DNA of 64,000 nucleotides, taken from the NCBI GenBank assembly GCA_022606135.1, contig JABYQN010000007.1, positions 1,612,001 through 1,676,000 on the forward strand. Reading direction: 5' to 3'. Source of the stretch: Fomes fomentarius. Lineage: Eukaryota > Basidiomycota > Agaricomycetes > Polyporales > Polyporaceae. The number at the start of each line of letters is the position of its first letter. Position 1 is the stretch's first letter. Under the pieces are notes generated by a model. That model made no database searches. It was given only the letters and a program-made list of their open reading frames with translations, and had not been told where the DNA came from. This document shows, one piece after another, positions 32,153-43,119 of this stretch. A program made the position numbers and the translations under genes.

Positions 32153-34076
32153 TTAGTCTGAGAACGAGGAACGCACGATCAGCTCAAACTCCTTGCCCTC
32201 GCCAGAGCCAAAAAAAGAACATACCGCAGATCCACCTTCGTGCTTCGGGAACGTCGGACGCGCCGCATGCTTTGCCCCCCTCCCAACCTTCAATAGTCCC
32301 AAGTACACCAACACCGCCAGCCCTATCCCATACACCACAACAGCCAATCCTGCACCCAAGAACCCAGCACCGACGGGCGAGATCCGCTGGTGCTCAGCCG
32401 CGCCCCCGAAACTGTAAGACCCCTTGTTAGCGAGCAGGGCAGCGCACCCGCGCGCCTCACTCTGGTTGCACTCGTCGCACCACTGCAGGGTGGTGTTGAT
32501 CGCCGCGGACTGGAAGGCGCTGACGAACGTCGAGACAGGGATCTCAGACAAGGCGTCCGGGGCGAGGATGCGCATGGGGTAAGTCCGGTACGTGTCGTCG
32601 TCCGTGCCGTTCTTGAAGTTGAAGCGGATGACGGGCTCAGAGGACGGGGATGGCGGCTGGCGGACCTCGAGCACGACCGACCCAGCGTAGTTCACTGAGA
32701 ATGGTGTTTAGTTGTAGTTGTGGGGTGAGGATTGCTGCGGAGGGGCAACGGAGAGACATACCGATAGCGGGCGGGATCACGCCGTTCGCGACCACTCCAG
32801 TCATGTTGAACAAGCTCACGAACGGCTTGTACGCGATGGAGGAGTAGTGCACCTTCAGTGGGTCGGAGGCGTTAGCGATCCGCTGCATCGCGGTCACGAC
32901 GGACGGTATCATCGCGCGGAACGCGACTGCGTGCGAGCATCATCAGCATTCACAAAGAAAAATATCGAGCGAGAGGAGCCGGGTGTTTGGGTCAGCTACT
33001 CACTGTTCCCGATGCCGCTGAAGTCGTTGTCTGAGAAGACACCGTACTCGTGCCAATTCGCCAGGTCACGCGCCCGCGCGAGGTATCCAGTGGGTAGACT
33101 GTTCGCAAACGTCGCGTTGTGGATGGATTGCACGTTCGTATAGTCGAATATCTGCGGGATTGATCAGACGACTATGATCAGGCCTGCGCGAATGCGATCA
33201 GGGAGACGCACGTTCCACTGTAATACTCAAAGGTCAGCGCCCTTTTCGTTACGAATCCTTGACGATGATCCCTACCATGTTTTCGAGAGTGACGTTTCGC
33301 CCGTCCATGTAAGGCTTGAGGTCGTTCAGGAACTGAGCTGCTTCTTGCTTCTTCGCCGCAAACTCGGCCGATGCATAGAATGCCGCCGTGTGCGCATCGA
33401 AGGTCTATATAGTGATCTCTCAGCACAGTCGACAATCCAAGCCATCACGACGAGACTCGCGTTGCAAGAAGTGTATCCCTCGAGGGACACGTCGTTGTTA
33501 GGCTCTACTGACTCAACTGGAGACGCACACACAATCAGCCAAACCTGCGGACACTCCAAAGACGAGAACCGGCACGTACCCGGAACGTACTGGTACCCCC
33601 AAGGGGGCTCGTGACGGTCGAACCATCCGCGAGCGTGGTGTTCGAAAGGACTGTCGGCGGGTACAAGCCCTGAGTCAGCGCGAGGGCGCTATCGAAGATA
33701 ACTCCACCCTCTCCCCCAGCGTCCGCTCGGACCTGGACTTGGTTCTGCTGGAAGAGCGCAGTCGCGATGCCCTGTATGAACGAGGGCGAGGAGGAGTTGA
33801 GGTAGAGTTGTCGGAGCAGAGTCCCAAGCTGAAACTCTTGTTGCTGGAAGAAGTCCAGTGTCAGCACTCGCGTACACACATATAGATACAAGTCTGATCA
33901 CAGAGTTACGATCCAAGAAGGGTATTAACTGTGTAGACTGTACATACCTCTCCGAGCGGGGTGATCGACGTTGCAGACGCGGTGTAAGTGTTAGGGTCTT
34001 GATAGAACCCTTGTCTATCACCGTGCCGAGCGAAGACCACGATACCAAGAACCTTGCTCTGGTCATCCGTAGCCAT
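32153..34076 (-). CDS. Histidine acid phosphatase-like membrane protein
   Basis: Phosphoglycerate-mutase-like fold, histidine acid phosphatase branch. The start at 34076 gives MATDDQSKVLGIVVFARHGD, with the catalytic RHGDR motif very near the N-terminus and no signal peptide before it. Later: QEFQLGTLLRQLY, VESVEPNNDVSLEGYTSC, FLNDLKPYMDGRNVTLENM, TNVQSIHNATFANSLP and RARDLANWHEYGVF. Where active relatives carry a His-Asp pair, I read VHYSSIAYKPFVSLFNM, with no HD. Near the C-terminus a single membrane span (AGFLGAGLAVVVYGIGLAVL) precedes a basic cytosolic-type tail. Similar proteins seem usual in basidiomycetes, so this may be a diverged or inactive subfamily rather than a broken gene. About seven introns; the stop is at 32153-32155. 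Confidence 0.8.
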
Positions 34077-36226
34077 CTTGCTCGTACTTCACTACTCGAG
34101 GAAACCTTGACCTAGTCCACCTGCACCCCAGATTGTGGTGGAGAGATAGAGGGCTCGGATGATTGCCTCATGGCTGGTCTGCATCATATATAGCCTGACC
34201 GAATGACTCAATCAAATTGTGCTTCGAAAGTCCGCGCCTAAAAGAAGATTCCCACATCGATCCGCGCATGAGGACAAGTGCACATGGAGGGTATATGTAG
34301 AAGTTGTTTAAACGACAGTTCAAACACTTAGGCTGGCCATGGGTCAATGTCCTCAAGAGCGCGATGCTACATTGGACAGCCGCTGCGGCTCGGGCAGTAC
34401 TCCAGCGATAAATGTATGTTGTTGTTGTCCTCCTCATCTGTCGTTATGCGAATCAAGGTACCTCTTTCATTGCGTGTTCAGTTTGGCCAGCGATCTTGAC
34501 AGCGCGTCCACTCTGAGTTCAAGTGTTGAATATCAAAAACTTCACCGACGTGTCACCGCGACTACTCCCTTGCAATTTCAAGGCCCAGTAGAATGTCTTG
34601 CAGCTTGATGATACGATTCAATTGGATGTAACAGTTACAGTTGTCAGTTGCAGACCGGAGAGCACACCAATGTTCGCCCAGCGCTGGATTATCACTAGTC
34701 GTTATCTAGCCGAAGGTGACCTTAGGCCTGTCCTGGGGATGCATCAGCACTGGCCGAAAGCCCAAAGTAAGAGTCTGCCCATGGATGCGGGGGGAAAGGA
34801 CGATCATAGATTCTGGAGAAGTTGGTCGAGTGCTTCGGAACCGCATGGACAGTACACGTGCTGAGCCTGGTGACCAGGAAACCCTCTCGATGTGAGGGAA
34901 TTGCGCGGTTGTGCTCGGGATGGATGAGGGACTGACCTGCCCTAAACCGTCCTTGAACGGTAGTGCGTCGGGCACAGCCGCACTAGAGCCGCACTCTGGC
35001 CACACTCAATGTGTCGATGTGAACAATTGAGAGATGGCTTCGCACACCTTTAGTCCACCTCGCATGGGCTAGTGATTGATCTCAAAAGGCTGCTAGGAGA
35101 GCGTTGTTGGCCTAGACTAGTATGCAGTGAGATCGGAACTAGTGAAACGGATGTAGGACTAAGTGAAACGGATGTAGGACTAAGTGAAACGGATGTAGGA
35201 CTAAACGACCAATGTCGTTGTGTAGAGTACAGGTACGTCTATGGGTACAAGGAAAGCACTGCGAGATCAGGTATGGTACAGATGGCTGGGACAGTGGACG
35301 ATGGGTGGTCATAGCATAACACAGTAGATCGAAGAGTGATGGATGGCAGCATCTGGGGGAATGCGGAGTCGGTAACGCTATCCAAAGTAGAAGACGCCGC
35401 GAGACTCACGGTTTACATAGATGAAATTTTCAAGAGCTTGGATTTGATATGGACGATGTCTCACTGTCGCCAGAGAGACTCGCGACGTCGGTATCCACAC
35501 CTCGTCGCTGTGGAGGTCACGTCAGCATTAGAGATGTGCAGGTTCGGGCCATATGTTCGACTCGCACACGCACCGAAGTCTCCCTCGAGTGAGAACCCCG
35601 CTTGGCACTGAAATCGGTCAACTGTACCGCCTCCGACTGGGGCTTTTTTTCGGGAGGTATCATAGGGGTATTGAGGAGGAGCCAGAACGTTGACGTGAGT
35701 CGTGCACCGAGCGTGGGGTCAGACATGACGATAGATCGAATATATAGAGCAAGTTGTTAGAATGAGGGAGAGATTGAGTAGAGAGCGACTCAAGGGCAGG
35801 AGGGAGGCTGAGGCTGAGGCTGACTTATGCGGAGCGCATTTATCGGGATGTATGTAAAAGACTGAGCCCGATGGTAAGGCGAGCATTCGAAGCATCATGG
35901 TGTGACGTCATCGGGTCTACATCGGTGCCAAATAGGGCAAACGATACTGTGCATGAGGAGGACGTATAACCCTAAGTGTGCCAGCGCTCGGGCATTGCGA
36001 GAAGGGCAGCGAGGGTAACGTATTCGCGGACGTTCTCGGTCCGAGGGGGTCCGTGCCCAAAGCGCGTTGAAGGGGCGGGCGCGAGACTGAGACGATCGCT
36101 CCCCATCAGTAGGACTCGCCCTCGTCTGAACCACAACACGCTGTCTGCCGGCACTTGTACGACGTCAGCGCTACATACTCTTAACCGCACCTTGCTACCG
36201 ACACCTGTCATAGATTGCTATCGGAC
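34077..36226. other. Gene-poor region containing a tandem repeat
   Basis: About 2.15 kb without a confident gene. It holds the phosphatase-like gene promoter, a 3 x 21-bp tandem repeat (35141-35203), a gaggct-type microsatellite near 35806-35822, and the SDR promoter at its right end. A minus-strand frame at 35517-35726 (MSDPTLGARLTSTFWLLLN...) is preceded by a TATA-like tatata, but has no known domain. Confidence 0.4.
35141..35203. repeat. Tandem repeat, three perfect 21-bp units
   Basis: Three identical head-to-tail copies of a 21-bp unit that begins agtgaaacggatgtaggact and ends with a, at 35141-35161, 35162-35182 and 35183-35203. The unit length is a multiple of three and, read on the plus strand, encodes SETDVGL three times, but within a short frame (35072-35314) of no known family. 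Perfect identity implies recent expansion. Confidence 0.9.
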
Positions 36227-37375
36227 ATGTCTACAGGGAAGGTCGTGATCATCACTGGCGCATCTTCAGGTATGCCATCGTCGGCTGGATTTGGAAACTC
36301 TGACATCGTGATTCATCGTGTATGGAACAGGCGTCGGTAGAGCGACGGCGATCGCCTTCGCCAAAGCGGGATGGTCTATTGCACTCTTCGCAAGACGATC
36401 CGATCAGCTCAAAGAGACACAAGCGCTGTGCGATAACCCTTCGAATATCCTTCCTGTTGAGGGCGATGTCAGCAACGAACAGGACGTCCTCAAGCTGTTC
36501 CGCTTGACCGTAGAGAAATTCGGTAATTCACAATAACCACCGCAATCGAAGCTGATGTAGTAACTCCTTCCGGGTCTAGGTCGCCTCGATGCGATCTTCA
36601 ATGTGCGCCGCTGATCACAGGAGCTGACTACATTCTAACTCCCCACGACGTCTGCAGAACGCCGGAGTGGTATCACCGCAAGATCCTATCGAGGACGTCT
36701 CTCTTGAGACGTTCCAGAAAGTAGTCAACGTCAATCTCATTGGCACCTTCCTCTGCACCCGCGAGGCCGTGCGGATCTTCAAGTCTCAGACACCGCAAGG
36801 AGGTACGCTGTCTTCTTTCTTATCAGTCATTGTATCTCCCTCCTGACTCTTCGCCCCACCTTTTGTCTTCAAGGCCGCATCATCAACAACGGTTCGATCT
36901 CCGCATACACCCCTCGCCCGCACTCGGCCCCCTATACGGCCTCGAAGCATGCTATCTTGGGCATGACCAAGTCGACGGCCCTAGACGGCCGCGCGTTCAA
37001 CATCACTTGCACCCAGGTCGACATCGGTGCGTCCCTCTACCTCCCCCACATGCATCTTGCCAAGTCAAGCGGTTCCAACATCGTCGCACATGTCGCTGAT
37101 CCACTGAGCTACCCGCAGGAGGCGCGAAGACGGTGATGTCGCCCCCTGCAGAGGGCGCACTGCAGCCCAACGGGACGCGTCACCATGAGGCTACCTTTGA
37201 CCCGAAGCACGTCGGAGAAACGATCGTCCACATCGCGAACCTCCCGCATGACGTTACGGTGCTCACCTTCAACATCATGTGCGTCATCTCACTCCAATGT
37301 AAACAGACAAGGTCGAGACTGATCTCTTGATCTCTTGATAGGGCCACAGGGATGCCGTTCGTCGGAAGGGGCTGA
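36227..37375 (+). CDS. Short-chain dehydrogenase/reductase (classical SDR)
   Basis: NAD(P)-dependent oxidoreductase with a Rossmann fold. The ATG at 36227 gives [14 protein letters not shown] joined across an intron to [14 protein letters not shown], the TGxxxGxG cofactor motif. [17 protein letters not shown] follows, then NAGVV (structural NAG), [16 protein letters not shown], and the catalytic Ser-Tyr-Lys in [20 protein letters not shown] then KHAILG. CTQVDIG and a C-terminal segment ending GMPFVGRG complete it, with TGA at 37373-37375. About seven introns and roughly 260 residues, normal for a classical SDR. The residue after the first glycine-rich turn (ARRSDQL) is basic, which favours NADPH. 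Substrate unknown; no pathway context nearby. Confidence 0.88.
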
Positions 37376-38194
37376 GGAGTCGATCTTTCATCTACCCCAG
37401 GGGGAACTGAATAGCAATAGAGAAGTCAGATCGTTGGCCGACGTTCATAGAAGCAAGATGTTGTCCGAATAGAAGTGGTGCACACTTCGTTGAGCTACGA
37501 AGATCACGGTGTCAAACGGCGAGATGAGCACATACAAGTTTGGAACTTCCATATTGACAATTGACTACAGGTATGTGAGCGAGTGATCTTTGTGCGAAGA
37601 GATGCAGGCGATACTTAGTACAAAGATGACATGACGATAAGTGCTGCATCGATACTCAGGCTAGTAGTCAATTCCGTAACAACGGCAGCGCATTGTGCCA
37701 GGCCAATTCAACCTTTTAATTGTATGCGGTTCGTGTTGGACTGGAGTATTTCTGAAAATTTGAAGAGTGACAGAGAGTCCCAAGGGGAGGCTGGGAGGCG
37801 CAGGTGAGAACACGGGCAGCCCCGGAGACCTCAGTGGCTGATGAGCGCTACCGTAGCAAACACGGTCACGTGTTCGAACGCCACGCGTGTCGACTCGAGG
37901 TATTGAATAGGACGCGTCTAGCTTGATGCAAGACGAGGTACACATTGATTGATGGCGTCCCATATGAGGCCGCGCTACTGGTAACAGCAGTGCGGAAGTC
38001 AATATGCGAGGAGTATAACCCATCCGGGTCTGGCCAAAACACTCGGTTTCTTCGCGCACACACACGTCTCAAGTCAAGTGCATGATTCTACTATTTGTAC
38101 ATCCATATACCCTTCGAGTCTGAGGCTAAATTCACACCATAGCAGTCCGAGACTACTACTAATAGTACAATCTGCAGGAGAGATCATAAGACGA
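37376..38194. other. Convergent intergenic region (SDR / CPL1-like)
   Basis: About 820 bp of 3' flank for both neighbours. A minus-strand frame of 134 codons at 37661-38065 has no domain or typical composition and is not called. Confidence 0.45.
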
Positions 38195-39525
38195 CTACAA
38201 ATGGTCATGCCGAGCCTGCACGTTGAAAGACGCCACGCAGTTCGCACCATCGGGCGACAAACGGTGTCCATTGCTGCATTTGGCTGTACACAAGTGCCAA
38301 GGACCGTGAGCAAAGAGAGATCGAGGGACTTTCAACACACAAAGAATACTCACCAATGACGCATTCCCCGCCCATGCACGTCACCGAGTCGACGTTCGGT
38401 ATCGCGCTGCAGTCGCGCCCGCCATCGGCAGCACGCTCCCCGAACGGCGAGTCGTTCGCGGCGCAGCCGCCGCAGCTCTCGAGATCGTTGCGGACATCGA
38501 CGCACTCGTACGCCCGCAAGTATCCCCGGCCGTGCGGCGTCAGGCCGTAGACCGGACAGTTCTTGTGGCCCTTTGGGCACGCGTCGCGCCGGACGCTGCG
38601 ACCACGGTACATGCCTGTGGGAGAGGATCCTCCGCCATTCGCTGAGAGGACCGTAACTTGTGAGCAGAGCAAGGGGGAGATGGCAATGACTAGGGAGAAA
38701 CGTACGGCATTTTTCTCCGGACATCTTGCATTGTGTGAGGCCGCTTCCCGGGCTCTTTCCGCACTGCTGAGCAGATGTTGCGCCCAGAGGGGAGAACGCC
38801 CCACGGACGGGGCAATCAAAGCAGTGGTCCTGCGCAGTTTGATCCTGGTAAGGATAGATTCATGGTCAGCGACGATGCGGAGCACTGCTCCTCATGATGG
38901 ATGATGGAGACATACGGTGTAGAAGCCAGAGCAGCTGTCCGACAAAGTTCATGTAAGCACGCGGTTCGCGATGAACCGTCGACCGTCGGCGACAACGTCA
39001 AAGCTTACCAGAAACAACATGCGGTCGCACCGCGCGTCGACACAAACGTGCCCTTCGGGCACTCGTGACACATCTGTCCGAGTCCGGGAACTGGCGAGTA
39101 GTGGCCTGGAGGACACAAGGCAGGTTGTGTCTGCCCTTTGCCGTTACAGTAAGAACCTGCGGGGCAGATCGTGCACGCCCCCTGGCCCTCGTTCGTGCTG
39201 TACGTTCCCTGCTGGCATATCGACTGGGACGCCGCGCCTGGCCCGGCTGCGAACCAGCCCTTCTGGGCTTTCCGACACGACATCTGGCCGACATCTATGC
39301 ATGATCGTGCAGGGTCAGTACACCATCGGCACCGGATGAGAGGGCATACGAAGGCATACCTGGTTGGAATGTGCCGGGGTCGCACAGCGCACAGGGGCTC
39401 TTGCCGGTCTTCGAGAACGATCCGGATGCACAGTTCGTTGCGGACTCGCTTGCGGAGACGAGCGCCGCAGAAGCAACGAGGAGAGATGCTACAAGGATGG
39501 CTGCGCGTGTGAACGGAAAGATCAT
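38195..39525 (-). CDS. Secreted cysteine-rich protein with CPL1-like domain
   Basis: Secreted protein with a C-terminal domain like that of the basidiomycete CPL1 family. The start at 39525 gives a signal peptide, MIFPFTRAAILVASLLVASA. The N-terminal half carries ephrin-receptor/GCC2-GCC3-like Cys repeats: CALCDPGTFQPG, CTICPAGSYCNGKGQTQPAL, CPPGHYSPVPGLGQMCHECP. The C-terminal domain has KNCPVYG, RAYECVDVRNDLESCGGCA, GRDCSAIPNVDSVTCMGGEC and, after an intron, KCSNGHRLSPDGANCVAS. The stop is at 38197-38195. Seven or so exons. In Cryptococcus, Cpl1 is a secreted protein involved in host interaction. In a wood-decay fungus the role is unknown and may concern the cell wall. Domain call strong, function open. 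Confidence 0.82.
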
Positions 39526-41110
39526 ATTGGTGGGCAGGAGGAGTATAGGACTTGAGCCTGAGGAAGGGTGGTTTCCTGACGACAGACCGTTGATACCCGC
39601 TGCACTATATAGTCCTGGAGTTAAGACTCTCACCGGTAACTCGAGATTTGAGGTGCAGAACAAACCTTGAAGTGGCATACTGATCTCGGCCGCGACGTTG
39701 CATTGAACGCCTTTTGACAAGGGCCGGTAAATGGAAGGCCAGAGCGGAGGCTATAGGGGCCCTATTGCTTGTGAGAATACAATGCCGCGCACACAGAAGC
39801 GACACTGCTGAACGGACATAGCGAGGCGTTCGTGTATGATTTCCTTTTCCCGCACCGAGTCGCCTCGAGCCCGTTCGACGGAGCCTTCATCGTGGCGTTT
39901 GAATATGTTCCAGACGACGCCTCGAGTCCACGGCCGGAGAGTAGGTCACCATAGCACGGGTCAGGTACGGGTCATTTTGACTCTACCCGGCACTGTACCC
40001 GCACCGGTCAATCTAGGCTAGTCATCGACGAGTATGGGTTGGAAATTAGCAGATTAGTGTGCGGGTACGGGGCTATGAGTCCTTTTTTATAGTCTCTCAT
40101 TGCGTTGCGAGGACTCGGACGTGGTTCTCGGGCAACGATGCACTCGGACAACCAACCGAGCACCGCCGAGCTCTAAAGGGTCATCCTCTCACCAATCTCC
40201 TCTGGCCCATGACCTGCCCCGGCCGGGGTACAGGTGAAGTTCTTGAAACCTGTGGCGGCACCCACACGGGTTGAGCCTGAGGGCTATGCCCTAGTACCGG
40301 AGATAGAGCCTTTAGTGCCTGGCTGAATTGCGGGGAAGAGGCTGGACGTGCGTTCACTAGTCAGAGATGACGGCATAAATGTAGGTGACTCGCCTCGAGA
40401 CTCCCCAAGCCGTCTTAGATGCGCGATGGGAGCACCCTATGAGCGCTATCTCCACGGAAGTCGTATGTTCTGGAGTGCACGACCGGAGAGGGGATGGCCA
40501 CATGAGACAGTTTCATGATAACCGCTCTGCTTGCGGCGTTCATCTATCGGCACGTAGGCGTCCAAGATACTATGGCATGCCGTCACTTGAGGCACAGAAC
40601 CTCATGATGCCTTCGCCCGCGAAGACCGCTGAAAAACCGACATAGAGTCAGAACTAAACCGGCCCGCGCAGCGAGAGCGATAATAACCCTACCGCCAAGC
40701 TCAAAACCTTGGTCGTGGAGAGGACGGCATTTGTCAGATATAGTTTCATCCTCGTGGGTGTACAATGACAGGTTTGGGCCTAACCCATGCTGTGTCACTG
40801 TCACAGATCAACTACCCTAGAGTTCTAGACGTGCCTGAGGGTCGCACTGGATTATATAGATATAAGTACCTTTCGTCGATGTCCTGCTCTACGTTGGTCG
40901 GTGGGTTTTTTTAATGTCGTATTCCAGATGCCAGATGCGGCTGCGAAGTGTGGTATTTCCGAGTGGAACATCAAGTTCAAGCTGTACAAGCGCTCGTTAA
41001 AAGCCGACTCGGAAGCTGAGAAGCTTGAGCAAGTACTCACAGCATATATTGTCGATAGAATCTGCTACAGAATGACATCGACGATGCCTACAATGGGAGT
41101 TGTACGGATA
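39526..41110. other. Gene-poor intergenic region
   Basis: About 1.6 kb, with the CPL1-like promoter at its left. Only short frames occur, with frequent stops on both strands. No repeat, RNA gene or exon pattern was recognised. Confidence 0.45.
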
Positions 41111-42550
41111 TCAGCAGGCTATTATCATGTCAAGGCGACCATCCACCATAAGCGCGACTTCGTCCTCTGAGTCTTCCTGGCTTCCGGAGAGCGAACTGCT
41201 GAAACTCGGCGTCAGTGGCATATTTTCCTTCTCGCTGTCTCTCCAGAACTTGTCTTTCTGCAAGATCGGGGTCTCAGTCTCCTCTCGCTTGATCTCAGGT
41301 TTCGTTTCCGCCACCTCCTCGTCCTCCTCTATCACTTCTATCGGACTCGTCCGAGTTCCCTTCCCCTTCGCCCTCCCCGGGTTACCATTGGTCGCCTGCT
41401 GCTGGGTCTTCTTGCCTCTCCCACTCGCCCCAGATGCACCCTTGCTCGCAACCCATTCCGTCCACGAGGGATGCGGGCAGCACGCACAGTCTTCCACCTT
41501 GAACAGCATCGCATGGCGGCCCAGCTTCGACTCGACGTTCGCCGGGGACATTTGCAGCTCGGCACACTTCTTGACATACTCCTCATTGTTCCGGCAGAAC
41601 ACCTGCGCGACCGCGATCTTCTCGTACTGCTTGACCACGCGCGCCACGACCTCCTTTTTGCTCAGCTCGACATTCGGGTTTTCCTCGCTCACCCGCTTGT
41701 ACACGTCGCTCCTCTCGAAGTAGGGGCACCAGTCGCGGAGGTGACGTGCCGCAGCGTCGGGCAGGCGGTGGATGGTCCCGCGCACCTTCACCCCAGAGGA
41801 AACGGGCGGACAGAACAGGCACCGTATCTCCCCGTGCAGGCTTGTGAACACGTGTCGCTCCCAGTCTGTCTTCCGTGCATACTCCTGTCGTTCAGTGAGG
41901 CGGCGTCGACCTCTACGCGGACGCCGAGGCTCGACGAGAACTGGAGATAGGGAGGGCGTGCGACGTTGGCGTTTCTGAACTGGTTCGTCGTCCTCGACTT
42001 CCACTTCGGATTCGGAGTCAGACTCATTCCCGCTGGGCACGTAAGAGTCCGTTTCGGGGGAAGATGCCCGCTCAGGGGATGGACTTCGCTCCTTTGGCGA
42101 CGGTGATGACACCTTTCGCGACTTCCTGCTTCGCACTGTGATCTCAACGACTGGCCTCTTCCGGCGTGATGGCTGAGGCAGAGGAGCATCCGACTTCGGG
42201 GCTGTAGAGCTGGCGTCGGGCGCTGGCGTGGTCGAGCGAGGTATTTCCCCTTGCTCCGACATTGGGTTGGAGGGGGGCTCTGTGACATGCTCCTCTATGG
42301 TGTCTGCAGGCGCAGAGAAGATGCGAGCATCGATGGCCACCGGCATCGGAGCGATGTCCTGCCACGCGAAGAACGGGTGGGACGCGAGGACCACTCCAGC
42401 TGAGATGCCAGGTGGCCCCCTGCCTCTCCTCCTGGCCTGGCTAGATCGGGCTGGTGTAGTAGACACATCCACATGGAAAGACTCGCGGTGTGGCGAAGAG
42501 AGCGGAGGGCGACTGGCATGCGCAGTAGTGTCAGGTGCCATAGCACGCAC
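41111..42550 (-). CDS. Uncharacterised basic/acidic nuclear-type protein with CxxC...H...C motif
   Basis: Single uninterrupted frame of 479 residues, unusual in this intron-rich window. I do not recognise the family. Residues about 120-230 are disordered and charged, with likely nuclear signals (PSRRKRPVVE, VQKRQRRTPS, EPRRPRRGRRR) and an acidic patch (SDSESEVEVEDDEP). The central part looks folded: EYARKTDWERHVFTSLHGE, then IRCLFCPPVSSG, HRLPDAAARHLRDWC and PYFERSDVYKRV, suggesting a CxxC...H...C zinc-binding element. CACCPHPSW follows further on. The C-terminal tail is Lys/Glu-rich with SPIEVIEEDEEVAETKPEIK, which contains a SUMO-type consensus-like site. Alternative starts are the second Met at 42541 and an internal Met near 42262. 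DNA or chromatin binding is plausible but inferred only. Confidence 0.72.
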   Translation of the reverse strand: MRAMAPDTTAHASRPPLSSPHRESFHVDVSTTPARSSQARRRGRGPPGISAGVVLASHPFFAWQDIAPMPVAIDARIFSAPADTIEEHVTEPPSNPMSEQGEIPRSTTPAPDASSTAPKSDAPLPQPSRRKRPVVEITVRSRKSRKVSSPSPKERSPSPERASSPETDSYVPSGNESDSESEVEVEDDEPVQKRQRRTPSLSPVLVEPRRPRRGRRRLTERQEYARKTDWERHVFTSLHGEIRCLFCPPVSSGVKVRGTIHRLPDAAARHLRDWCPYFERSDVYKRVSEENPNVELSKKEVVARVVKQYEKIAVAQVFCRNNEEYVKKCAELQMSPANVESKLGRHAMLFKVEDCACCPHPSWTEWVASKGASGASGRGKKTQQQATNGNPGRAKGKGTRTSPIEVIEEDEEVAETKPEIKREETETPILQKDKFWRDSEKENMPLTPSFSSSLSGSQEDSEDEVALMVDGRLDMIIAC

Positions 42551-43119
42551 TACGGCTGCCTGTAGGACTCCGTCGTTCGCCGTGCTTCCATCGGGCGGTG
42601 TCTTTGTCCCTTGAGATGAGACCTAAGGGAGTATATATGAACTCGATAGCATCGACTGCTGTCCGAGCGTGCTCACTCTGATCTCCTGAAGCTGAACGAT
42701 CCTACCACTGGAAGTGCCCGAACGGAGGTAGCGACCTGGCGCGTTGGTGGGGGGCAATTCCATGTTGTGAGCGGAGAATACGGAGAGAGTGTAGCATGAA
42801 AAGGTCAGAGAGAGACGTCGAAGCCCAACCAGCGAGAATGATTAGTGACCTATGTCTTAGGTCATTGTGGGTGTGTCGGTATGTTGAGCATTGGGAAGCA
42901 TGGAGGGCACTGTTCCAACAGAGGTCGGAGGTCCCTGTGGGCGTCGAGGAATGCGTCCATAAGACATGCGCTGTGCGAGAATGTCGAGATTACAACAACA
43001 TATAATATCTAAAGCATTACTGAAACATCTGCAAAGCATACCAGTAACAATGTGACGAATCTACAATTCAATAACTTACTTGCGTCTACGCATCTCCCAA
43101 GGACCGAGCCATCCGTGTC
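42551..43119. other. Intergenic region upstream of the zinc-finger-like gene
   Basis: About 570 bp containing the promoter of the upstream-lying minus-strand gene and the 3' flank of the ABHD12-like gene. A small 5' non-coding exon is possible but not demonstrable. Confidence 0.4.

Noticed and set aside
37661..38065. 134-codon minus-strand frame between the SDR and CPL1-like genes
   Set aside because: No domain, biased composition, and it lies in a convergent 3' region where such chance frames are common.
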